Below are positions 35,801-47,575 of a stretch of DNA of 64,000 bases, in pieces. The translations under genes and the position numbers were made by a program. A model generated the notes under the pieces. It did not search any database and was not told where the DNA came from. It worked only from the letters and a program-made list of their open reading frames with translations. Origin of the DNA: Eudorina sp. 2006-703-Eu-15 (taxonomy: Eukaryota; Chlorophyta; Chlorophyceae; Chlamydomonadales; Volvocaceae); assembly GCA_003117195.1 (NCBI GenBank), contig BDSI01000005.1:124001-188000 (forward strand), in the 5' to 3' direction. Position 1 is the stretch's first letter; the number at the start of each line of letters is the position of its first letter.

Positions 35801-38800
35801 TGCAGTACAGTGCAGCAAAGGGTCAGTACGGGGGCAGCAGTACGGGGGAAGCAGTACGGGGGCAGTACTGGGGGCAGTACTGGGAGTAGTACGGGGCCGG
35901 TACCACGGGGTCGTAGCCTTGGCCGCCTCCGAAAGCCTCCATCTGCCCCTCCTCCCCTGCACTGCCACACAACAGGCAACCGGAGTCATCGCCAAACGCC
36001 CAACCCTACCTCACTCTACTCCACCCCGCCCCGCTGTACGACATCGTACGCCCCTCCTGCGCTGCCCTCCCCCCGCCCCGCCCTTCCCCAACCCAGGCGT
36101 GTCCATGAGCTGGTACTCGAACCACTGGGTGGCCTACGTCACCTACCTGCCGCTGTCGGCGGCGGTGGCGCTGCGGCCCTGGCTGGGGCTGCGGGAGGAG
36201 GCACTCCGGCGGCGGCCCCACCAGCAGGGGCACTATGTGGCGTGTCAGGTGCGGGGGGTTGGGAGTTGGGGGTGGGGTTGGGGTTGGGGTGGTGAGGGGT
36301 GCGGGTTGAGGGGTGCGGGTGCCTGTCCTGCTCGAACGACTGCACCGCAGTGCCCTGGGTCCTCAACCCACGTGGGCGGTAGGGTAGGCCACCTACCTCA
36401 CCCCCGCTCCCCCCGGCTGCTGTCGGTGTCCTCGACCGCTGAGGCCAGGCCACGGCACGGCACGGCACGGCACGGCATGTTCGGCAAACCTGTGACGGTT
36501 CTCGGAGGGGATGCCCCCCAACCTCCCAAGGCCCAGTCCCTCCCTAGGGCCCCCGGCCCCCGACCGACCCGCGTGTGTGTGGCCGCATGCGTGTGTGTTT
36601 AGGTAAAGAGACCCGCCCGACACGTGTGTGTGTGTGTACGGCAGGTGTACGGCGTCGGCTTGGTTCTGTCCGCCCTTGCCGCGGGTCTGTGTGTGGGCGG
36701 CATCCAGGGTTTCAGTCAGGTGCTGGCGATGGGCGGGGTGCTGGCCTTCGTGGTGGGCAGCCTGCTGGACAACGGGGCGGTGAGACGGCCGTCCAGGGAG
36801 GGAGGGTAGGGGGAAGGGGAGGGGAAGGGGAGGGGGAGAGGGGAGGGGGAGCACGGCAGGGAGGGACAACTGCTCCCCATTGGGTGATTCATCTCGGGGG
36901 GCATCCCCTGTCTTTGTTAGAGCGAGGGACAGGTAGGGAGGCTTAGAGGGAGGGGGAGGGAGGGGAGGGAGGGGCGCGCGGCAGGGAGGGAGGGCGGCAG
37001 GGAGAGAGTTAGCCTGACTGACTGACTGCCTGACTGCCTGACTGCCTGACTGCCTGACTGCCTGACTGCCTGACTGACTGCTATCTCAGCTGATATCATT
37101 TTAGAAAACAACGGTGGGCCCTACCCAGCCTACCTTCACCCATCCACCGCTGACAGGTCGCCCATAGCCTCCCCCATCCCCCCCCATGGGCCTCTTTGCC
37201 CGCCCCATTTCCCGGATCCTCCCCTCCTCTCCCCTCCCGGGCCCCCCCCCCCCCGCCCCCTCCCCAGCCGCTGCTGACCCCCGGAGTGGCGGGTGGCGTC
37301 CTGGCGGTGACGGTGGTGCCGCTGGCGGTGATGGGCGCCATCCTGGGGACCTTCCTGGACGTCATGATGGAGAGGATGGCGCTGACGGGTGGGGGGGAGG
37401 GGAGTGGAGGGGGCAGAGGGGGGGGCAGAGGGGGGGGCAGAGGGGGGGGCAGAGGGGGGGGCAGAGGGGGGGGCAGAGGGGGGGAGGGGAGGGGGGAGGG
37501 GAGGGGGAGGGGGGCAGGGGGGGGCCCGGAGGGGGGCAGGGGTGGTCCGCAAAGAGGGAGGAGACACGTGCCCCTCGGCCGCCCGCGCGTCGCGGCACCT
37601 GCGGCTGGTGGTCTAGGATCTGTTGCCGTACACGCGTTACCCCACATGTGTGCTCAGCGTTCTTTCGCGCAATGGTACGTGGCTCGGCGCCGTCGTACGA
37701 TGTACGGGCGGCTGTGCTGTGTGTGCGGTGTTGTACGGCACAGGTCACCACTCGGTGTTCCTGGCGGATGGCGTCATCGGCCTCCTGACCGGATGTGCCG
37801 TACTGGGCTACAGCTGCTGCTGCCTGCTGCCGCTGATGGGGTACGCCTTCGGCGGTCTCATCGGCGGCACCAGCAGCGTCGTCACCGCCAAGGGTGGCGG
37901 CGGCGGCGGCGGTGGCGGTGGCCGCGGCGGCGGCGGCGGCGGCGTCAGCGTCAGCGGGCGGGTGCTGACGGCGGTGCTGGTCGCGGTGTCGCTGGCGGCG
38001 GCGGCCTGGTCGAGCTGGGGCCTTATGCCGTACAACCGTGACAACCCCCGCCGAGTCACGATCACTCACCTGCACGAGACCGGCTCCTGGCTGCCGGAGG
38101 TGGGGGGCCCGGTCCGGGGAGGGGACGGGGAGGGTATTGGGAGGGGCCGGGGAGGGTCCAGGGAGGGAGGGAGGGAGGGAGGGCACACGTGAGGGGGCCG
38201 TGTCTTGGCGACCAAACCCCCAACCCGCCACCCCCGCCACCCCCGCCCTCCTCCTCCGCCCCGTCCGCCCCCTCTGCCCCACCCCCGCCCTCCTCCGCCC
38301 CCTCCTCTGTCCCCTCCGCCCCACGGGTCACAGGAGGACTCGTTCGCGGAGTCGGCCGCGAGGGCGGTGGCGGCGGCTGAGGCCGCGGCGCAGCGGCACC
38401 CCGCGGCGGCCCGCTCCTCGGCTCAGGTGCAGGAGCCGCCGCCGTCACCCGGGCGGGAGCGAAGGGTGAGCTCCAAGTGGGGGCGGTCCAGGGGCGGGGC
38501 GGGCAGCCGCGGCAGCCGCAGCAGTAGCGGCTGACGGGTCTAGGAAAGACATTCTGGTGGTGCGGGCGGAGGAGGGCCCCGGGCGGATGGAAGGGGGAAG
38601 CTAGGCATCTCGAGAGGAGCCTCCTCCCTCTCCCAGTCCCCCAGGAGGGGCCCGGGGAGGAGCCGCCTCCCTCCCCAGTCCCCCAGGGAGGGGGCCTCCT
38701 TCCCCTGGATGCGGCTGCCCAAGCAGGGTGCTCGGTCGGTCGCTGGGTGGCTGGGGGGGCGTCTCCGTGTACCGTATGTTGCCCGTATCTGTTAGTGGGC

Positions 38801-40029
38801 GGAGGAGGGAGGGAGGGGCGGGCGGGTAAGGGTAACGGTAACGGTAACGGTAACGGTAACGGTAAGGGTAAGGGTAAAGGTAAGGGTAAGGGTAAGGGTA
38901 GGGGTAAGGGTAAGGGTACACAAAAGGCTCCATCCCTGCTGGCCCAGGCACGAGCCTACCTACACGGCACTCCACCCCGTCTGTGGGTCGGATGCTCTGA
39001 CACTTGAGTGTACGCCTCGACCCGACCCGACCCGACCCGACCCGACCCGACCCGACCCGACCCGACCCGACCCGGCCCGGCCCGACCCGGCCCCGCGACC
39101 CCTACCACCCGGCCCGGCCCCTGTCCTCCCCACGGCCCCTCAGGAGCTAGCGGCGCAGCTGCGGCCACCGCCCCAGGTGGCGGCGAAGCTGGTGCTCGGC
39201 ATCGCCGACTCCAACCCCTGGGCGCAGCTCTTCCCTGATCCCGCCGCGCCCGCATCACTGCCTACTGTACGGAAGGGCGCTGCAGTACGGTACGACGCCC
39301 TCGCGCACGAGTACGCGTGGCTGCACCCCCTGGACCGGCTGCTGGGGAAGATGGTGATGGAGGCGGAGCCGTGCGCCGAGCCGCCGGTTGCCGTACCGCC
39401 GTACGTGCGTAAGGTACGGTACGGACTGAGCGCCATCCAATACCTACATGACCTACATGGCTCTCCCCTTCTTTCGGGTCTGCCATCCAAAGTCCCGTAC
39501 CTCATCCCAAGGGTTTAACCCCGTCCCTGCCCACCGTTGCCGCGCTGCCGCCCTGCCGCCCACCAAAACCCAGATGGGGGAGGAGACCCACGGGTCGGAC
39601 AGCGCCGCCCCCGTCCGTCGCGTGCACCTGCGGCTGTTCTCCGAGGCGCACTGCTGGGGTATGATCAACTTGACGGCCGCCGCGCCGCTGGCGGGCTGGT
39701 CGCTGCCGTCGGCGCCGGTCTCGGCGCCGGTGCCCGGGACGGGGACGGCGGCGGCGGCGGCGGTGAACGGCAGTCGTACGGGTTCGTCCCGGCGGCCCCG
39801 TCCCCACTACTACCACATGGTCCGGTTCAGCCACGAAGCCGAGTCGCCGTTCTGGGATCTGTGGGTCGATGTGAGTACGGCGGAGGGGACCGACCCGTGG
39901 GTCAGTGTGGAGCTGTCGGCCACCTACCTAGCCGCCACCCCCGAGCTGCGGGCGGTGCACGACGCGCTACCGGACTGGGTGGCGCCCACGTGGATCGGTA
40001 CGACATACCACTCGTCGTACCGATATTGA
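29877..40029 (+). CDS. ER membrane M28-family metallopeptidase (ERMP1-like)
   Basis: Zinc aminopeptidase-fold protein of the ERMP1 type. Nineteen exons with agreeing phases: 29877-30008, 30512-30643, 31280-31381, 31752-31923, 32189-32322, 32625-32690, 32941-33048, 33481-33565, 34100-34179, 34664-34759, 34953-35078, 35477-35597, 36097-36248, 36645-36779, 37268-37388, 37744-38099, 38334-38465, 39144-39413, 39574-40029; 991 residues, near the family norm. An N-terminal helix (~33-49) precedes the peptidase domain. All metal/catalytic residues are present: His171 (AHHDS), Asp183 (PGASDD), Glu219/Glu220 (FDGGEE), Glu246 (INLEAMG), His322 (AYHSHLDN). Seven or more hydrophobic segments follow (~391-700), then a C-terminal domain of the ERMP1 type. 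Known members sit in the ER membrane with a lumenal active site; the substrate here is unknown. The Gly-rich stretch in exon 16 and two GACCC-NN-GGGTC palindromes in exon 19 look like insertions. Confidence 0.9.
31090..31255 (+). repeat. 11-12-bp CCAACACCCCT minisatellite in M28 gene intron 2
   Basis: Irregular tandem CCAACACCCCTC units alternating with TGTGCCCATACCCCT lie directly upstream of exon 3 of the M28 gene. Confidence 0.85.
31925..32075 (+). repeat. GGTGGGCCCGTGGGTC minisatellite in M28 gene intron 4
   Basis: About eight units of roughly 16 bp (CGGTGGGCCCRTGGGT) start immediately at the donor 31924. The unit contains a half of the GACCC-NN-GGGTC palindrome (GGGCCCATGGGTC). Confidence 0.85.
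32336..32355 (+). repeat. intron-borne TATAGGAAATTGGTAGACAT element end (forward)
   Basis: The 20-mer starts 13 bp after the donor of M28 gene intron 5. The identical 20 bases open the inverted-repeat element at 35149. It is followed by TTTCAAACTGGGGGTG, which also follows the 46577 copy. Confidence 0.7.
32864..32883 (-). repeat. intron-borne element end (reverse)
   Basis: AAATATGTCTACTACTATAC is the reverse complement of a TATAG-TAGTAGACATATTT variant of the same element. It lies about 60 bp upstream of the acceptor of M28 gene intron 6 (32691-32940). Confidence 0.5.
33091..33170 (+). repeat. CTGA tetramer array in M28 gene intron 7
   Basis: Tandem CTGACTGC and GACTGACT units follow the donor at 33049. 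A related CTGACTGC array lies at 37010-37080 in intron 14. Confidence 0.9.
34376..34640 (+). repeat. 11-bp CCCTCAACCCG minisatellite in M28 gene intron 9
   Basis: More than 20 units of CCCTCAACCCG / CCCTCACCCCG lead directly into the acceptor at 34663, so the array doubles as the pyrimidine tract. Confidence 0.95.
35149..35407 (+). mobile_element. MITE-like element with inverted ends inside M28 gene intron 11
   Basis: The left end 35149-35187 and the reverse complement of 35369-35407 align over 39 positions without gaps: 17 of 20 matches in TATAGGAAATTGGTAGACAT, seven diverged positions, then 12 of 12 in CTGCGCTGCTGC. The 259-bp unit lies wholly inside intron 35079-35476 and has no coding capacity. 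It has the structure of a non-autonomous DNA element. Ends related to it occur singly in introns of this gene, the GH16 gene and the IMPL1-like gene. No clear target-site duplication was identified. Confidence 0.6.
37408..37500 (+). repeat. 10-bp G-rich minisatellite in M28 gene intron 15
   Basis: Tandem AGGGGGGGGC units follow the donor at 37389, grading into GGGGA-rich sequence. Its reverse complement keeps false frames open. Confidence 0.9.
38826..38920 (+). repeat. GGTAAC/GGTAAG hexamer array in M28 gene intron 17
   Basis: About 15 hexamer units, first GGTAAC then GGTAAG. They are followed in the same intron by a pure CCCGA pentamer array at 39017-39075. Confidence 0.95.
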
Positions 40030-42258
40030 CGGCGTGCTCTTGAGTGGTGCGAATCTGCGGCTTGACGACGTTCCGGGCATTGATGCGGGGGTGGCTGCTG
40101 GAGCAGCAGCGGCGCCACGTAGCCGCAGAAGCCGCACTGAATCTAATAAATAGTTCCGTTGCGTGGAGAGAGAGAGCTGAACTGAGCTGAGCTGTCCCGG
40201 GCGGAAGGGGCGCGGAGGACGATACAGCAGGTCGGCTGTGTCTTGCCATGGCTGAGGAAGAACGAGGAGGGGGGGAAGCGGACTGTGCCGGGAGGCGGTT
40301 TGTCGCGTACCGTATCATATGATACCTGACCGATATGTACACAAGGGTAGATACATGCATAGGATACATACTGGCTTGTTTGATTTGAGAACGGTGGCGG
40401 GTTTATTCAAAAGGCGGCACCAGGGAGGGGAAAGAGGCTCAGGTCCTTGACACGGTGTCCAGGGCACCGCGGTGGCAAGCCGGGCGGTGGGGTTGACAGA
40501 ACATTGCCCGGACAGACCGGTGGCGGTGGCGTGGGGCGAGCCCGGGAGAGGAGGGAGGCGCCAGGTGGCGGCGGCGGGGGTCAAGTCTTGCGGGGAGGCG
40601 CACAGAGCGGCAGGGGTGTGGTGGGGTGAGCCCGGGGAGATCCTGCGGGGGCGGCCGCGGCTCGGGGGAAGCGGGCGGCATGTTCTGCGGTCTGGTTGAG
40701 GCTGACCGTGCGGCGGCGAAGCGTCAGGTCCCCGGGGGTTGGGGCGGGGCGGGTCAGGTCCCCGGCGGCTCACCTCCAGGGGCACTCGCAGGGTCCCCCA
40801 CCGGTCCCCCACCCGAGAATGGCCAAGAGACGCTGAGGGAACTGCAATGAGAGCGCAGAGGTGGTGTGGCATGTACGATCCTGTACGATATGTTCATCCA
40901 CACATGTCGTACTACATGTCCTTTTACAGATGGGGCACTCCCGGGTCTGTCTGTGCCTTGGTTGGGTGCGGGGGCCTGACCAGCAGCTGGCGCCCCCCTA
41001 ACCCTCTCATACGCCTCTCCTCACCCGGTCCCTCCACTGGTCGTCAGGCACACACCCAAGGACAGGAACTACACACGTAGCCCACATGTACCCGAAGTGG
41101 GTCGATGTCGCCAAGGTGGCAGCACCGAAGACCGAACGCACCTCCCCCCCACACACACATGCATGGACTGGGTGTGCGGCAGCACCGACCGAACGTCGTC
41201 GCAAAAAGGCAACAGGCGCGTCAACGTCACAGAGGCCCGGTGGCCCGCACGCGGCGTGGTCCTCCTCCTCCGCCTCCGCCTCCACCACCTTGATTACCAA
41301 TGGAAAAATTGCCACCTGGGGTGGACCTCGCGGGTCGGTCATCCATGGGTGACCCACCTCCTCCGTCCTGCAGCCTCCGCCTGCAGCCCGTCTTGCAATC
41401 CACATGTCCTGCAGCCCGTCTTGCAATCCACGGCCCCCCCCTGGAGAGCTCGGGGGGTTGCCTCCAGAGTCCTTACTGTCGCGTCGCGAATGCGGGACGC
41501 ACCGACGAAGGACGCACACCCCACAAGACACGACGACACAACCCTGCACCAGAGTCCGGACCCGCCGCCTCCACGACCGCGGGCTCCCGCCTCCCCACTG
41601 CTCAGCAGCCCCGCGGCCCAGGTCGCTATCCGCCACATGGGGCAGCGGCCGCGGCGTCGGCAACAACAACGACAACATCATCGGATTGTGGGGTCGACGC
41701 ATCCCCTCCTCCCAACCGCCAAACAGAGCTCTCGCGCTCGCCTGGGGGGGATCAGGCGAGGCTCTCCACCGCACCACACCGCGGGTTAGCGCCCCCGGCC
41801 AGTGTCGGCCCGGCAGATATGTAACGATTCACCAGCCCAATCCAGACAGAAATGCGAAATCCCCAAGGGTTCAAATGCTGCAGGGGCCCCCAGAGCGTGC
41901 TTTGCCGACCGCGGTGCGGTGCCGACTCACTGCGCCAAACACGTTAATGTACAGGAAGGGAGTTCTGTCACCGGATCCGTTAGTACGGTATCCTGTTGCT
42001 GCTGTTGTTGCTGCTGTTGCGAGTCACATTACCGCGCGGCAGAACGAAGGCACCGAGGCCGGCGGTGACTGACGGGGGAAGGATCACGACTGAAACCCAC
42101 AAACCCTCCGCTGCCACGTCCTCCCCCGCAGATACCCTCAATGTTGCCTGCCCGTCGTCACAACTGCCGCTTCCGCTTCCTTCCTGCGACGATGCATCAA
42201 TAATTCATCCTGCCAAGAGATCCCGCCCCGCAAAGTCCAACTTACCCCCCTGCCCCCC
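40030..42258. other. spacer between convergent M28 and GT90 genes
   Basis: Should hold both 3' UTRs. The only TGTAA on the + strand is at 41820-41824 and the only TTACA noticed is at 40924-40928. If both were used the two 3' UTRs would overlap; I do not assign either firmly. A 25-bp duplication (CCTGCAGCCCGTCTTGCAAT...) occurs at about 41380-41435. Open frames here are not recognisable as proteins. Confidence 0.45.
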
Positions 42259-44949
42259 TCACTTGGCGCCGCCCATGCCCCCGATCCGGCCCTCCGCTGC
42301 CCTGCCTGCCCCCGCGCCGATCCCCGCCTCCGCCCCCGCCGCGGCTGCGGCGCCGGCCGCCGGCGCCTTCCTCATCAGCCGCGACGTCACCGCCGCCGCA
42401 AACTCCATCGGCACCTTGGCCAGCGAGCAACATGTCATCGTCACCTCCTCAAACCCGCCCACAACACCCCCCTGCCCCTCCCCCTGGCCCTCCCCCTCCG
42501 CGCCTCCCGCCCCCGGTACCCACGTGGCCAACCGACTGTACTGCACCAACGAATAGGCCAGCGCCTCCGCCAGCCCGACGTGATCCATCAGGCGCTGCGC
42601 CGCCCCCTGCATGTTCCGGACCAGGCCAAAGTAATGCGAGGACGCGCCGCGCTGCGCCACGTCATCCACCATCCGGCGCGCCAGCTGCGGCAGGTCACCC
42701 ATGCTGCGGTTGAACTGCAGGAAGGCCGCGCCGGGCGCCATCAGGTGCTCGAAGAAGGCGGTGTTGTTGGAGGCCATCTTGAGCACCGGCGTGGCGTAGT
42801 GGATGAGCGAGTGGCCGAAACGGTCGCTCCAGCCGTTGCCGTCCACGTCCAGGATGACGGCGAAGCGGTTGTAGTCCTCGGCGTCCATAGGCTCTGCCAG
42901 CCGGATGAGGCGGCGCACGGGCTCGGGGATGTTGTCGGTGAAGCGGGTGATCTGGGCGTCCAACAGGTCGGTGTGGTTGAGGGCGAGAAGGTGGAGGCGG
43001 ATGCGGGGGACCTGACGGGGCGGAATGGGGGTAGGGGACGGGATGGGAGGGGGCGGCAAGCAGGCGGGAGGGGGGTATGGGAGGAAGCGGATTTTGAAGT
43101 TGGGTGTATGAGGGGCTCGGGACAGGTGCGGTGCGGTGCGGTGAGGGAGGAGGGCGCCTCAAGAGGGAGGTAGGTAGGATGCGGTGCGGTGCGGCTACCC
43201 CCCACCCCCACCCCCACCCCAAGCTGCAGGTGGAGTCGCCGATGGGGCGTTGGTGCGGTGTACCCCCCCCTCCCCCGCTGCGGCCCTCAGACGACCGGTC
43301 GGGACGACGGGGTCCACCGGGCGGGTGACGGTGACGACGATGGCGACCCGGGAAGGGAGGGGCGAGGAGGGGAGCGAGGGACACACCGGCCGGCGCTGGC
43401 GGCTGTCGGTTCAGGGGAGGTGAGTTGCTCAATGGAGGGTCGATGGAGGGTCGATGGAGGCCAGACCCAACAGGCCTCTCTCGCGCACACACCGGGCTGC
43501 TGGTCACCCGCACCGCCGTCACCGCGTAACACTGCTTGGCGCTGGCGCCCTACCCTCCCGTCCCTGCGCCTCGGCCTCCCCGGCGCTCCCGGCCAGGGAG
43601 CGGTCTCCCCCCCCACCCCGCCCCCCCGCCGCACCTGCAGGTAGTTGTCGGGGGTGATCCCCGCGGCCCCCGTCGTGCTGCCTCGCCACACGGCCCAGGG
43701 CTTGCGGGAGTGGGGCGGGTACCTGGGAGTACGGCAAAGGGACAGGCGAGGAGGATGAGGAGGTGAACGGGCCGGTCGCCCTCCCGCTCGTGCCGGCGTC
43801 ATCCCAACGGCAGTGGCAGCGGTCGGGAGTCTGACTTCCACCGCCACTGCCGCCATGTCATCCCCAACCGCACACGCAAGCCCACCATCCAGAGACGCAA
43901 ACACACACACGGCTTCTCATCAAACACACACACACACACGGGTAACATCCTTAATAATAACACGCACCGGGTCGGGCAATGGTTATATTTTCTACGCATC
44001 CGGGCAAACTTTTGGGCGCTACTCGGCCCGTGTTCTGCCCGCCAAAGAAACACGCATCGGGTAAAAAGGAAAAGGGAATGCAAACACGCACATTGGGTAA
44101 ATATAAATACACGGCCCTGCCCGCCCCGCCCCGGCCCATCTGTGCCCGCCCGCGTACCTCCCCGGTGCCCCACCCGCCGGGTACCCCGCCCGCGCCCGCG
44201 CCCCCGTCCGCGCTCCCCCGTCCTCCCTGGAATGATTCACGTCACACAGCGGACCCCCCCCTTGCTGCGCGCCCGCCCGCCCCTGCCCACCTGTTCCAAA
44301 TGCACGAGTGGTAACTGGCCATCTGCACCGGGCCCATGGAGCGTTGCCACACGCCGAAGGACGGCATGGTGAAGCCCGCCCGGGGCACGTCGCGGCAGAT
44401 GTTGGGGGTGATGTACGGCAGGTCGCGGGTGCAGTCGTCGTCCCACCTGAGCAGGAACTCCACGTCGGGCATGGGGTAGAGGTACAGCAGGACGCTCAGC
44501 ATCTCCTCCCACGCCAGACGCTGCAGCTGTCGAGACTCCGGCACGCGGGCGGGTGAGTCCTTTGAGATGTAGAGGCGCCGGTCCTTGATCAGGTAGTGCA
44601 GGATCATGCAGCTGTCGCAGACGACCTGCTGCTTCGCGAGTTTGAAATCCGCTAGCGTGATGTTGCCGCTCCACTGCCAGAACGCGCGCGGAAATTCTCC
44701 GTCCATGAAAGATAAGGAAGACCTCGGCGCGTAGTGCTTGGTGAGCGGCTCGACGATGGACCGGCTGTACTCGTAACATGATGTCGACTCGCGCAGGGGT
44801 CCGTGGCTGTAGGTGAAAGCGTAATAGCCGCCAGGAACGTTATAATCACTGGTGACGTGAACGGGCTCTTTGGGTATCCTTGCTGTCGCCGTTGACGAGA
44901 GAAGGGCGAGGACAGCTGCGACGACAGCCAGCATTTCGTTAAAGTGCAT
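42259..44949 (-). CDS. secretory-pathway GT90 (CAP10/POGLUT-like) glycosyltransferase
   Basis: CAP10-domain glycosyltransferase; family members add glucose or xylose to proteins or polysaccharides in the ER/Golgi, and the acceptor here is unknown. Exons: 44949-44291, 43722-43635, 43011-42259; phases agree, 499 residues, the normal size. An N-terminal signal peptide or anchor (MLAVVAAVLALLSSTATA) is visible. CAP10 landmarks: VEFLLRWDDDC, TPNICRDVPRAGFTMPSFGVW, KPWAVWRGSTTG (227-238), RIRLHLLALN, and the strongly conserved LDVDGNGWSDRF (303-314) followed by the LKM strand, plus HYFGLVRNMQGA. The C-terminus ends in Ala/Gly-rich sequence with no ER-retention signal (ends GGAK). It is convergent with the M28 gene and has the same orientation as the next gene, 0.9 kb upstream. 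Confidence 0.88.
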
Positions 44950-45878
44950 CGCGAACGAGGATGTTACCGTTCAAACAGTCAAACAGTCACAATTTGATTT
45001 TGGCAATGGTTTGACCTGATTTAATGCGCAGTCTGCGCGTACGTGCTAGAGCTTGAGTGTCCAGGCCGTTGACCAAACAGAGGACCGTTGTCAGTTAAAT
45101 ACAAATCGTCCGTCGATTGTTTCGTCAGACGAAACCCTTAAAACCCGCTCATCACGGAGAAATCGCAAAAAAGAAAAAAAGAAGAAAAAAAGAACGAAGG
45201 GCCCAACCGAGTATCTCGAGGTTCTCAACATAAAACTCTTAAATGCCCTGCAGGCTTTAGTGGTTTTCCGTCACACATGTTTCACAAATCGCAAAACGGT
45301 TCACCCAGCGCCTTTTCGCGACCCTGCAAAAACGAGCCCGCTATCCGCTCGTATCTCCGCCCCCCCTTCGGGTCATCGCTCTCAGCCGTCCCTCCACTCC
45401 GTGACCCTCCCACACACAGGAGAGTGGCATCCACGTCCCATCACGGAATCCGTTCCGTCCGCAGCTCGCCCCGCCTACCTCGTCCGCGCACAGCCCCTCC
45501 CTAGCGCTACTGTACCTGCACCAGACCCCCGTCGAGGTTCTCTATCGCTCCGCGCTCCCCACCGCCGTCATCACCCACACCCCCATGCTCCCACCCGCCA
45601 CCACCGTCCTCTCCACACACATCTCAATAACCGTCAACCGCAAACAAATAACCTCCCCGCCCAACGGCGGCGGATGGCGCCATCAGATAACTCAACCACC
45701 AGACGCATTCTGCGCCCCCGCCCCCTCCCTCATAAGCTGCGCCGAACACCGCTCTCGCCTGTGTTTGGGAACGTTACCCCGCGGAACGCGGACCCGCCCC
45801 TGTCGGTCCCAAGCAGGGGGCGCCGGGGCCCGTCCCTCTTGATCACGCGTCCCCCGGTTCTCGACCTCAGCGGCCGCG
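44950..45878. other. spacer: IMPL1-like 3' UTR and GT90 promoter
   Basis: Both neighbours are on the - strand, so this contains the 3' UTR of the upstream phosphatase gene and the promoter of the GT90 gene. The half next to 44950 is lower in GC and has an A-rich stretch (45165-45195). An open + frame (to 46078) runs antisense into the phosphatase exon and is judged a shadow. No TGTAA on the - strand was seen. Confidence 0.45.
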
Positions 45879-47530
45879 TCAGAGGTGGAGGGACGTGTCG
45901 TACCCGGGCGGTACAAACCACGGCGACAGGTCGACGCCGCGCTCCAGCAGCCCGCGCGTCTTGGCGCCCGTGCCCTCAAGCATCTGTACGGCATGACCCA
46001 AACACACACACACACACGCACGGGTTATATGGTAAGTATATCTGCGCCTGGGTTCGGGCGGGCGGGTTTCTTTTCTAAACACACCCGGCACGTGGTTGGC
46101 GGCTTCGGGCTCTGCGGGTTTCCCGCCGCTTGCTGAACCCGATCACCCATTCACGTTGCTCAGAACGCGGGGCGGTCGTCCGAGGTGTGGGCGGGGACCG
46201 GAGGTGAGGTGGGGTGGGTGTCTGTGGCGCTGCTCCAGGGGGGGGGGCCCTCGTGGTCGCTGGCGGGTTCGCTGAGGCCTTATGGTCCCTGTAGCGCCCT
46301 TTACCCCTGTAGCACCCTTTGCCCCCGGTCCCGGAGGGGTCCCCCACCCCCACCCCTTCATCCCCCAACGTCTATACCTATTTCCTACACCCCTCAGCCC
46401 CCCGTCCCCTGCCCTGCCCCCCTCAAGATTCACCTGCTGGTGGAGGTGGCCGTTGCTGGCCAGCATGGAGCGCTCGAAGACGGAGAAGGGCCGACCGTCC
46501 ATGGTGGTCACCGTGGCGCCGGCCTCCTGGGGGGGTGGGGGGTCGGGAGGGGGGTTTGGGGGAAGGATAGGAGGGGTATAGGACTGATTGGTAGACATAC
46601 ATATTCAAACTGGGGGGAGGGAGGGGAGGGGAGGGTGCGGGCGCCGGGTGGAGGTGGCGGTAGGGTTCCGGAGCCGGTGCCGTGGGGTCCGGCCGGCGGG
46701 CAACGCCGTCTGCGTCCCCAGCACCCCCTGGAGCCCGGGCGCTCCCCCGGGCAGTGACGCACCCGACTGCCTCCACCGCCCTCTCCCTTCCCGCCCCGCC
46801 TCCACACCCATTCCGCCCGCAGCCGAGCTCTGGTATCCGGTGCCGCCGCCCGGGCCCCCGCATCCGCCCCCCTGCCGGGCCCCCGCATCCGTCCCCCTGC
46901 CCGGGCCCCGCATCCGTCCCCTGCCCCGCCCGCCCCCTGCCGGGCCCCCGCATCCGCCCCCTGCCCGGGCCCCCGCATCCGCCCCTCCCGCATCCGCCCC
47001 CTCCGGGCCCCCGCATCCGCCCCCCTGCCGGGCCCCCGCATCCGCCCCCCTGCCCCCCGCATCCGCCCCCTGCCCGGGCCCCCGCATCCGCACCCCTGCC
47101 GGGCCCCCGCATCCGCCCCCTGCCCGGGCCCCCGCCCTGCCGGCCCCCGCATCCGCCCCCCCCGGGCCCCCGCATCCGCCCCCCTGCCCGGCCCCCGCAT
47201 CCGCCCCCTGCCGGGCCCCCGCTCCTGCCCGGCCCCCGCCGCCCCCCTGCCCGGGCCCCCGCATCCGCCCCCTGCCCGGGCCCGCATCCGCCCCCCTGCC
47301 CGGGCCCCCGCTCCGCCCCCCTGCCGGGCCCCGCATCCGCCCCCTGCCGGGCCACCGCATCCGCCCCCCTGCCCGGGCCCCCGCATCCGCCCCCCTGCCC
47401 GGGCCCCCGCATCCGCCCCCCTGCCCGGGCCCCCGCATCCGCCCCCCTGCCCGGGCCCCCGCATCCGCCCCCCTGCCCGGGCCCCCGCATCCGCCCCCCT
47501 GCCCGCCCTTGTCCCGCCCGGCCCCGCCCG

Positions 47531-47575
<45 letters not shown>

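Noticed and set aside
45053..46078. 341-codon plus-strand frame
   Set aside because: Begins in A-rich spacer, runs antisense through the last IMPL1-like exon and into a CA microsatellite; no family match.
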